The position numbers and the translations under genes are program-made. 24,794 nucleotides of DNA from Baffinella frigidus (taxonomy: Eukaryota > Cryptophyceae > Cryptomonadales > Baffinellaceae), in the NCBI GenBank assembly GCA_026770585.1, contig MU646332.1, forward strand, positions 407,021 through 431,814. The letters are read 5' to 3'. The notes under the pieces are model-generated. The model saw nothing but the letters and a program-made list of their open reading frames with translations. It searched no databases and had not been told where the DNA came from. Of the stretch, positions 8,621-15,935 are shown piece after piece (positions within the stretch are counted from its first letter, which is position 1; every line of letters starts with the position of its first letter).

Positions 8621-8700
8621 GGATGGAGGAGAGCACGCGGCAACCGGTGCCTTGCACTCGGCACCGTTGGCCCTCCAAAACTCTCGCCCGAGCACCAATC
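8621..8700 (-). pseudogene. Dispersed fragment of armadillo exon 1
   Basis: Positions 8621-8657 are identical over 37 bases to 3309-3345 of armadillo exon 1 (minus strand VQGTGCRVLSSIL). Positions 8675-8695 match 3503-3523 (CCAAAACTYTCGCCCGAG), another part of the same exon, so about 160 bases between them have been lost. The copy sits at the very end of the 1.6-kb telomere-like array, over 5 kb from the parent gene. Confidence 0.8.
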
Positions 8701-8720
8701 AACACAATCTCATAAAGAAA

Positions 8721-8863
8721 CTGTCCAAAATTTGGGTAGTTTAGCCTACAAAATTTGCCTACCGTAGGCCGTAGGGCTCCTAGGACCAGAAAGTCCTGAG
8801 GTTTTGGCCTACGGTAGGAGGTGCTAGGCAATGCGGTAGGCTAAACTTCTCAAATTTGTGCAG
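8721..8863. mobile_element. Foldback element, decayed
   Basis: The outer arms CTGTCCAAAATTTGGGTAG.. and ..CAAATTTGTGCAG are imperfect inverted repeats. The inner arms GTTTAGCCTAC / GTAGGCTAAAC and CTACCGTAGGCC / GGCCTACGGTAG are perfect or nearly so. The layout is that of the element at 1087-1229, with diverged ends. Confidence 0.65.
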
Positions 8864-10190
8864 TTTTACGAATAAATCACCTTGTTCGGGTTGCCCATCT
8901 TGCCCTCCCAAGGAAGGTACGTTCAAGAAACCTCCCCGCCTGCTCCCCGAGGGAGAGAGGAAAGAAGTGGGAGACGTCCAGGATCCTATGTAGTCTGAAT
9001 GTACGGTACGAGATGTAGTCTGAAGGACTCGTATCCGTGACGAGTCTTTTAGTCTGGGGCTGCTGAGGCCACTTCTTGTATTGCATACAGGTAGCACCCT
9101 ACTGTATTGCACACGGGTGTGTTGCATACAGGTAGTGTCTGGTGCAGGAACCCTCAGGCCTATTGTAGTCCAATACCGTTTCCTATTCCCCTGGAATCGA
9201 CGAGCTCCCCGGCCAGTCCCCGGCCAGGAGTTACCCCGCCTCAGTTGGCTTCACGACGAATAAACTTCTCTCTGACACACACATCAGGTGCACAGTAGTA
9301 AACCTCTCTGTGACACACGACCCTGCGCCGTGAACCCTGAACCCTCAACTTTAAACCGTGAACCCTGAATACTTAACCCTAAACCCTAAACCATAAACCC
9401 TGAAACCTGAACCCTAAACCCCAAACCCTAAACTCTAAACTCTCAACCCTACACCCAAAACCTTAAACTCAGGTGCACACAACGGGCCGACAAGGCCAAG
9501 GGGAAATATAATACACATCTGTACTGGCACCCACATAACCTCTTCGAGAGTCCACAACTTGCCAGACTCAGAGTACTTTGACCCATCACCGGGCCCTGTG
9601 CCGAGTGTGTCTTGGGGACGTGCCGGTAGTGACGTTGTGTACCGCCCGCGAGGTCGCTCAGATGCCGGTACTAATGTCGTGACGTTTTTTTACCGCCCAC
9701 TCAGAGGCCGGTACTTGACATTACTAACCTGACCGGTCCACGTTTGGAGCCATTGACGCCTTCCCAACTCAGGCGCACACGCCGGGCACGTATCGCTCAT
9801 GGGCTATTCACGAAATCCCTTCGAAGTCCGCTGTGTGGACTTCACGGCGAATAAACCTCTCTCTGACGCACACCTTAGGTGTACACGACGGGCACGGGCG
9901 ACACGGACCGGCACCGCGCCCAGGCTGACCCGGAGCGCATCGCTGGGGTCCGGGAGCGATTACGGTGAGCGAGCAGCCTTCGTTGGATTGGTGCCGGCAT
10001 ACGAAACTTGAAGCTACAACACGCGTAGATACGCGTGATGGGGTCCGGGAGCGATTACGGTGAGCGAGCAGCCTTGGTTGGATTGGTGACGGTGAAAGAA
10101 ACTTGAAGCTACACCGCGCGTATCTAGGGCCATACGATAGCAGTCCTGGGTGGCGGGGGTGGCGTGTTGTGAGCAAGGCAGCCCGTAGCC
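8864..10190. other. Non-coding stretch with small repeats
   Basis: No gene is recognised. TTGCATACAGGTAG-type phrases repeat at 9081-9135. A block containing CGAATAAACYTCTCTCTGACRCACA occurs at 9255-9285 and again at 9848-9875, each followed by AGGTGYACA. A telomere-like tract (CCCTAAACC, CCCTGAA) fills 9330-9470. At 9615-9720 there are about three short repeats of GCCGGTA..TGACGT..ACCGCCC. Confidence 0.5.
9945..10130 (+). repeat. 95-base direct duplication
   Basis: GGGGTCCGGGAGCGATTACG begins at about 9945 and again at about 10040. Both copies continue through GTGAGCGAGCAGCCTT, GGTTGGATTGGTG and GAAACTTGAAGCTACA to a CGCGTA(G/T) motif. Only a few bases differ. No coding role is apparent. 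Confidence 0.75.
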
Positions 10191-10196
10191 CTGTAC

Positions 10197-10310
10197 AGGG
10201 GTACCTCACTCATAATAAAACGCCGCCCCCTAGAGCCCCTAGCATGTCTGCACGTAGGGCCCTGTTGTGGTCCTAGAGGGGGGGCGTTTTCTTACGAGCG
10301 AGGCAGCCCT
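10197..10310. mobile_element. GTAC-family foldback MITE
   Basis: It is preceded by GTAC (10193-10196) and starts AGGGGTACCTCACTCATAA. The right end is GCGAGGCAGCCCT, a diverged form of GCGAGGTACCCCT. The length is 114 bases. The right flank no longer shows GTAC because the arm of the next element (from about 10310) abuts it. Confidence 0.7.
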
Positions 10311-10917
10311 ATCCCTTAAGAGGCCAGTAGGCTCATACGCCCTACCGCAGGGCCCTAGGACCTGCCTAGGACCTCTTGGCCGTCAAAATTGACTGTCTGG
10401 CCACTTACGGGATAGACTGGTCCTTTAGGTCCTTTAGGTTTTAATTTCGCCCAACATATGCCAACGACACGCCGTTCCGTAGAAGGGATCTGCAGAGAAA
10501 ACATTTTTGCTTTCGGATCGCGTTTAGCTCTCCAGTGCAGAGGCTCGTGAAGAGGGGATAAAGGGTTGGTTCTCTTGGGGTGGGTGAAGGTATGCGATAT
10601 CGCTCCCATGCTCACTGAACACACACCGAACCACAAGTCAGCCTTAATGAGGCTCATGGTATCCCATGGTTGAAGTTTAGGAGCTTCAATCACGAATACC
10701 CCACAAGGTGAGAGGAATTGACGCGGCGCAGGTCTTCGCCGGCCGTTCAACGCCTCTGCGATACTCTCTACGCTGGCTGCTGACCCGCGTGACGATTTCA
10801 GGGATATCCCCTAAGTGGCGAGGGCAGGGGGTCTTAAAGGACCCCATACAGGTCCTAGTAGCCAGGTCCTAGGGCCCTACGGTAGGGCGTATGAGCCTAC
10901 TCGCCACTTAAGGGATA
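10310..10917. mobile_element. Large foldback element carrying a nested repeat copy
   Basis: Arms of about 66 bases at 10310-10375 and 10851-10917 are inverted repeats (TAGGCTCATACGCCCTACCG..GGGCCCTAGGA and its complement). A second, inner pair CCACTTACGGGATA / ATATCCCCTAAGTGG lies at 10401-10414 and about 10803-10818. Between the inner pair sits an inverted copy of the 300-base repeat (10421-10716) and about 85 bases of unique sequence. The simplest reading is insertion of the repeat into the foldback element. Confidence 0.65.
10421..10716 (-). repeat. Inverted, near full-length copy of the 300-base repeat
   Basis: Read on the minus strand, the copy runs from TCTCACCTTGTGGGGTATTC to AAACCTAAAGGACCTAAAGG. 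It is the only near full-length copy outside the 4.8-6.7 kb array. It stays open in one frame along its whole length, but other copies of the family carry frameshifts and stops, so coding is not supported. Confidence 0.8.
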
Positions 10918-11157
10918 TGGATAACAGGGATCAGCGTGGTACGCAGGCTGCTGCCCCGCGCGCTCGCCCTGCTTGCAACCCATGTACATTCATCCGGTGT
11001 GGGTATCTAGTAAACCTACATGTAACGAAAGACAAGGGGCTTCGTGTGATACGGTGCGTGTTAACGTTCCGATCCGGAAACTCCTCGGGTACAGGGTGGT
11101 GTGTATGCGGCACACACGCGTTGGATTCGTGCGGGTTTACTGTAAAGTAGCGCGTAC

Positions 11158-11272
11158 AGGGGTACCTCGCTCATAAGAAACCGCCGCCCCCTAGGACCCT
11201 ACAGTAGGACCATGCCTAGGGTCTTATGGTGGTCCTAGGGGGGTGGCAGTTTCTTAGGAGCGAGGTACCGCT
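11158..11272. mobile_element. GTAC-family foldback MITE, copy A
   Basis: The element is 115 bases with ends AGGGGTACCTCGCTCATAAG and CTTAGGAGCGAGGTACCGCT, flanked by GTAC at 11154-11157 and 11273-11276. The empty site is preserved in the neighbouring duplicate at 11563-11566. The inner halves are also complementary (CCTAGGACC..CATGCCTAGG..GGTCCTAGG), so the whole element can fold into a hairpin. No transposase is encoded. Confidence 0.85.
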
Positions 11273-11371
11273 GTACAGGGGCCCCTGCCCCCCCGTCCCG
11301 CCCCCCTTAGCACGACGTGCGGCACCGTGGCGACGTGCACTGAGAAGTTCGCATCGAAACTCCTCGGGTAC

Positions 11372-11486
11372 AGGGGTACTTCGCTCATAAGAAGGCGCCT
11401 CCCCCTAGGACCCTACAGCAGGCCCATGCCTAGGGCCCTGCGGTGATCCTAGGGGGGTGATCGTTTCTTATGAGCGAGGTACCCCT
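11372..11486. mobile_element. GTAC-family foldback MITE, copy B
   Basis: The element is 115 bases with ends AGGGGTACTTCGCTCATAAG and CTTATGAGCGAGGTACCCCT, flanked by GTAC at 11368-11371 and 11487-11490. Its empty site is at 11089-11092 in the other half of the duplication. The equal length and opposite filled/empty pattern relative to copy A fix both boundaries and the four-base target duplication. Confidence 0.85.
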
Positions 11487-11681
11487 GTACAGGGTGATGT
11501 GTATGCGGGACGGGACACACGCGTCGGATTCGTCTGGATGTACTTTACATATAAAGTAGCGCGTACAGGGGCCCCAGCCCCCCATCCCTCCCCCCTCCCC
11601 CGTAGCACGTAATGCGGCACCGTGCTAAACACATTCGCGGCGAAGTTGACGCTGGGAAGTTGACTGATACATTCGCGGCGC

Positions 11682-14600
11682 TTAGAAGTTGGCCTCACGC
11701 TGCTTCCTCTTGGCCATGCTGCGGTTGCGCATCGACTCCTTGTCCTGTTGCGGGTTTAGTCCAGAATGTTTAGTGTTTAGTGTTTAGTGTTTAGTGATTA
11801 GTGTTTAGTGATTAGTGATTAGTAGTTTTCATGGTTCAGGGCCACCCGGCGAAAGTGGGGTTAGAGTTGCGGATGCAGGGCCACTCGGCGACTCAGCACC
11901 GCACGAGTGTTGTGCGTGGCGTGCAGTGCGTAGCGGGCTACGGGGGGGACGAGCGCTGCTGACAGGGCGCTGATAGCACGCGGCAGGGCGTTGCGATCAC
12001 GTGCACTCGATCTAGCAACGTCTCCAAGCTGACAGACAACTATCTACCTTGCAGCAGATCGGACCTCGTAGTGGACCCGGGCTTCAAGGAGAAACAATCA
12101 GGGATTCTAGATCAGAGCGGGGGCTCTCATCTAGAAGAGAGAGAGCTTCTAGCTCTGCCTCAGTCGGATTGGCAGACTATTCTCAAGTCGACATGCTGAG
12201 TTGGCCGTACACATCCGTCAACTTTGGGGCGGAAAAGAGCCCGGTCTCACCAAATCGGCAAGACCAATTAGACAGAGGGAGAGCTAGACCTTGCGGATCA
12301 TCTTCTCGTTGTTGGTCTCGAAGGTCTTCCGGCGCTTGAGCTCCATGAGGTGCCCCGACTTGCTGCACGCCATCTGTAATGCCGCAGGTTCAGGGTTCAG
12401 TTTTTTTTGTTTTTGTTTTTGGTTCACGGCCTTGGGGTCCACGCGCCCTTCAGCACCACAACTGTGCAAGTTTCCCTTCTGCAAACGCCGCGGGCTCAGG
12501 GGTTAGGTTTCTGGGGATTTGGTTCAGGGCCTTGGGGTGTAAGGTCCACACGCCATCCAGCACCGGATCTCTGCACGTTTTCCATCAGGGTTCATAGTTC
12601 ACGGTTCAGGTTTGAGGGCGCTTGAGCTCCGTCAGGTGCAGCCCCGACTTGCTGCACGCCATCTGCCGCGGGTGTAGGGGTTAGGGTTTTGCGCTTAAGT
12701 TTCGTGGACTGAGAGGGTTTTGCGCTTAAGTTTCGTGGACTCTGATCTGAGTCCACGCGCCATTCAGCACCGGAACTGTGCAAGTTTCCCTTCAGGTTGG
12801 TCAGTGATGGAGTTCATGGTTTATGGTTCAGGGTTGAGGGCGCTTGGGCTCCATCAGGTGGCCGGACTTGCTGCACGCCATATGGAAACGCAACAGAGCA
12901 TTTAGGGTTTTGGGTTTAAGAAGAGTGACAGTTATGAGATCATACGCCTTTTAGCACGGCAGAGCAGCACGAGGCCAGGCTGTGGACTGTCGCCCTCGGC
13001 CCCGAGCACAACGCCCATCCCCGCACACGGAACATACTTGCACGCCACCTGCCCGCGTGTCCTTCGTACTAGGCTTGACTTTACCAGGACGACAACTAAA
13101 CCGGGCAGGCTTGGTCCCAGAGAAATTTCTGATCGGTCAACAGTCGTGTTGACGCTCGGGTCCTCACATGGTCGGTGCTGACCCGCGCGATGCATAGCAT
13201 CATTTGATGCCTAAAAGGTAGGGTAGGGTACTCCATAACCACTCTTTCGGCGGGAACTGGCGCCGATCCTTCAAATTCCGCCGGGAGTTCGGGAGCCGAT
13301 GCGCGAAACTCCAGGCAGGAAATTTGGTCTAGCTCTTGCTCAGTACTGCAACTTCTAGCTTCATCTCAGTACTGAGCCCTCCACTTAGCAACCACCGGGG
13401 GCTTCACGGATACAGTCCATTTAAACGAATTGCACTAAAATCTTATCCAGTTGAATCGGATTCCAACCGACTTCCGCCCGGATTTCCGGGCGAACAGGAA
13501 CTCGGCCGCTGCCAAGTGGAGGGGGTAGCAACCTTGAAACGGCGGATGGCGGACTCGATGGGCTCGCCGTCGTTAACCGACACCTTGATGTCCACCATCG
13601 ACAGCTGCGAGAGGGGGGAGAGCGCAGCCTGTTCCGAGGGCTTAGGGGTTAGTGTTTAGTGTTTAGTGTTTAGTGTTTAGTGTTGAGTGTTTGGAGTTAA
13701 GGGTTTGGGATTTGGGATCTGGGGGTTTGGCCCACCACCGCGTGTCAGCGCTCGACGCTACAGAACGATTCTGTCTCTGCAGCATCCTCAAAACGTTGTA
13801 GAAGTTATCTTGTATTCGAGATAACCTTGAGGGTTAGGGTTCAGGACTGCCCATCAGGGCTGCGTTCACTGGATTGCTATGCGTGGCGCACGGGCGTTCA
13901 CGGGCAGCGGGCAGCGCAGCCTACCCCATACGCACGCATCAGCGTGGCGTATGGTTCCGGTGCGGGACAGTTGGGCATCCCAGCGCCCAGCTGTTCATAC
14001 CGATCCCACGTGCACTGGTTCATCTGCCTTCCACACGCCGCTACGTTCAAACCGCCCAACACACCACATCCAACCATCGCCTACTGCTCGCAATTCCGAA
14101 GACAGACTCGCACCCATCCTCCCCCCACCGCTGATTCGACCGCCGTGCAAGAGATCACACCAGTCAAACTACGCACACCAATTGCCCTCAGGCGCCGCAG
14201 CATTCGTCTCCCCATAGCACACTAGGGGACGGATCGAGTGCTAGGCGTGAAAAAGACCTCCACGTCACGCCCTCGATCCCTAGCTGCATGACCGGAACCG
14301 GATTGGGTGCAAAAGCTCATAACAGTCAATTTACACACACTGGCCTCCAGACTCGTATCTCGCGACGTCCCTGGGCGCCGCAGCATTCTCCTCCGTCCCC
14401 AGCAGCGGCCATCCCACCCGCTTTTCGCACGGCGCGCACCCACGCAGCTAGGGATCAAGGGCGTGAAGTGGGTGGCGTTCTGTTTCGCCAGTAACACTCG
14501 ACCCTTCCCGCTACATGGGTTTCTCGAAATCAAGGAAACGCACCGCCATAGGGTCCTCGTACCGCCATAGGGTCCTACAGTAGGGCTAGTGCTAGGACTC

Positions 14601-14890
14601 TCCAGTACATGAGAATCGCTGTGCCGAGCAAGCTCACCAGAGCACGACCACCAGCCCCCCGGTGTTCAACATTTCCACCGTTTTGGGTTTGGCGGATTTG
14701 TAAGAGTTATCGAAAATCGACAGCCCCCTGGAACAAAATGTGGCGAATCAGGGGTTGGCCAAACGATGAAAATACTTATTAGTGCGGGGGGGGGGAGGCA
14801 TACCGGGCGGCTGGCCGCGGCCGGGAGCATCGAGGTGCGCGGCGCGAGCGCGGAGGGCATGGGCATGAACGCCTCAGCGCCCAGCGCCAT
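11682..14890 (-). CDS. Organellar ribosomal protein bS21, nuclear-encoded
   Basis: Four exons join in phase 0: 14890-14804 (29 codons), 13628-13533 (32), 12373-12290 (28) and 11744-11682 (20 plus TAA), giving 109 residues. The S21 core is clear: VDIKVSVNDGEPIESAIRRF in exon 2, then GHLMELKRRKTFE in exon 3 and a basic tail (RNRSMAKRKQREANF) in exon 4. bS21 is a small-subunit protein of bacterial-type ribosomes, near the mRNA anti-Shine-Dalgarno region. A split nuclear gene therefore implies import into plastid or mitochondrion. Exon 1 (MALGAEAFMPMPSALAPRT..) is rich in Ala, Ser, Pro and Met with few acidic residues, fitting a transit peptide. It is chosen because its donor CCG|GTATGC is in phase, and is the least certain exon. 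Introns are GT-AG (AAG|GTTGCT, AAG|GTCTAG). Introns contain TTTAGTG- and TTCAGGG-type tracts. Exon 3 has two truncated copies. Confidence 0.8.
11745..12144. other. bS21 intron 3, left part
   Basis: Positions 11769-11825 carry GTTTAGT/GATTAGT units (ACTAAAC on the sense strand). CGGCGA..GCAGGGCCAC(C/T)CGGCGA repeats at 11846-11895. GCTGACAGGGCGCTGATAG lies near 11958. Beyond these I see nothing but unique sequence with a CTAGAAG..CTTCTAG inverted repeat at 12130-12152. Confidence 0.5.
12145..12271 (+). repeat. Dispersed repeat (CTATTCTCAAGT.GACATGCTG family)
   Basis: This segment matches the minus strand of 19729-19857 along its length (TCTAGC.CTGCCTC, ACTATTCTCAAGT.GACATGCTG.GTTG, GTCAACTTTGGGG, GAGCCCGGTC.CACCAAAT). 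Shorter relatives are at 4326-4372 and 20490-20518. It lies in bS21 intron 3 here and in an MFS intron there, in opposite plus-strand orientations but antisense to the host gene in both. Confidence 0.75.
12374..12910 (-). repeat. bS21 exon 3 partial copies and their repeating intron block
   Basis: Two copies of the 5' part of bS21 exon 3 lie upstream of the intact exon in sense: 12662-12617 (MACSKSGLHLTELKR, one extra in-frame codon, acceptor CGGCAG kept) and 12881-12838 (MACSKSGHLMEPKR, acceptor lost, CCAT before the ATG). Both break at the same base, after AAGCGCC, and pass directly into telomere-like TCAAMCCTGAACC. Between copies another block (TCCACGCGCC.TTCAGCACC..CTGTGCAAGTTTCCCTTC) repeats near 12435, 12545 and 12755, so exon plus intron were duplicated as a unit. 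Confidence 0.8.
12911..13532. other. Rest of bS21 intron 2
   Basis: No gene is recognised. At 13328-13375 TCTAGCT(T)..CTCAGTACTG is repeated. Positions 13389-13411 (CACCGGGGGCTTCACGGA) recur at 22559-22578 in the MFS gene, the preceding TTAGCAAC / TTATCAGC also being similar, so this is another dispersed fragment. Confidence 0.45.
13629..14803. other. bS21 intron 1, with inverted repeats
   Basis: Positions 13645-13700 carry GTTTAGTGTTTAGT units. A stem-loop CCTCAA..GTTATCT..AGATAAC.TTGAGG spans about 13787-13832. Inverted repeats of 22 bases with one mismatch (CACGCCCTCGATCCCTAGC..) are at 14266-14287 and 14444-14465. GCGCCGCAGCATTC occurs at about 14192 and 14378. CCGCCATAGGGTCCT is repeated at 14541-14575 and resembles the inner arm of the GTAC-family MITE. 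The open frames across 13827-14570 show no recognisable protein. Confidence 0.5.
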
Positions 14891-15935
14891 CTGCCGTTGC
14901 GCGTCAGGGGTCAGCGCTCGGCGTCACGCGCGTGGAGACGCACACGCGGGGTGGTACGCCTGGTTTGAATTGCCGGCGGCGCCAAGGGCCTGGGGCAGCG
15001 CAGCGCGGGGGGGCACGCCCGTATAAGTGAACACGGGGGGTGGCCCGGACGTGCCGCGGCCTCCAGACGCGTATCTTGCCCCGAACGGGGCAGAGATACC
15101 ACCACATCCCGCGCCCTCATCGCCCTGCTATCGCATCGGCGTGCGTCCCCAGCAGGGCACATATGACCGCCTCCACACGTCCGAGAGCTCCAAAGGCGGC
15201 CACGAAAATGGCCGGCACACGCTCATCGGACCGGCGGTGGCGACGGCTGGGCCTCGCGCACAGCTCGAGGCACAGCGTGAGGAGGTGGTCATAAAAGCAC
15301 ATGGGTCACCGTCTCGCCGCCCTCACGCCTCTCCACCCATAATTCGCAGCCATCACGGGGCCAGAGGCAGTTGAGGTGAGACATTCAGGGCTTGGCGGCG
15401 GTTTGCGTCGGGCGAGGATGCAAGGGGGGGGCGCACGCCCAGCCGGGCGGCCGGGCCACAAACCCGGCCCCCGTATTCCTCTGACGCCTGCTTCCCGCCC
15501 ATGGGAGGCTCCGCGTGCCGTAACGCGGTGCGCGGACATGGCGGATAGGTCCATAGAGGTAGCGGAACACGCGAGAGGCAGCACCCGGGGAGCGCACGCG
15601 CCCCTCGCGGGCAGTTATGCACCTAACGTGCACCTTTATGAATGGGCCCGCAAATCGCCCGTCCCAAACCGCCCTCTCCCGCCACCGGGGGCAGCTCAAC
15701 GCCGATCAGAGGCACGGTGTGCCAGCACGCTGTCGTTCACCTCAACATGCGGGGCTGTGGGGCGGGGGGGACGCACCGCGACGAAGAGGGCGACCTTGCG
15801 CATCATCTCGAGTCCAGGAAAACTACCCCCTGTTTACCCGGGATTCTCCTTTGAAGTCCGGACTCGAGTCACGTGACCTCTGCCGCAAAATAAGAGGGGC
15901 ACCTGGTCGTGGTCCTTGCAACACGGGATCGACAG
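14891..15935. other. GC-rich region between the divergent bS21 and MFS genes
   Basis: bS21 (minus) and the MFS gene (plus) point away from each other, so promoters for both should lie here. The sequence is GC-rich with long accidental frames on both strands, none recognised. GCCTCCAGACGCGTATCTTGC (in part) near 15058 resembles 14343-14362 in the adjacent intron. CCGCGCACGCCC/GGGGCACGCCC motifs recur at 15010, 15430 and 15595. No TATA box or other core promoter element is convincing. Confidence 0.45.

Larger units (their letters stand above)
11066..11628 (+). repeat. ~280-base tandem duplication, each half with a different MITE
   Basis: Copy 1 (about 11066-11340) and copy 2 (about 11353-11628) share GAAACTCCTCGGGTACAGG, GTGTATGCGG, ACACACGCGT.GGATTCGT, AAAGTAGCGCGTACAGGGG, a C-rich tract and TGCGGCACCGTG. 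Copy 1 carries a MITE at the second GTAC site and is empty at the first (11089-11092). Copy 2 carries a MITE at the first site and is empty at the second (11563-11566). It lies just 3' of the bS21 gene. Confidence 0.85.

Noticed and set aside
15117-15302. Minus-strand frame resembling an armadillo helix (GRVEAVICALLGTHADA)
   Set aside because: The match is short, isolated and has no neighbouring repeat helices or splice context; likely chance in GC-rich sequence.
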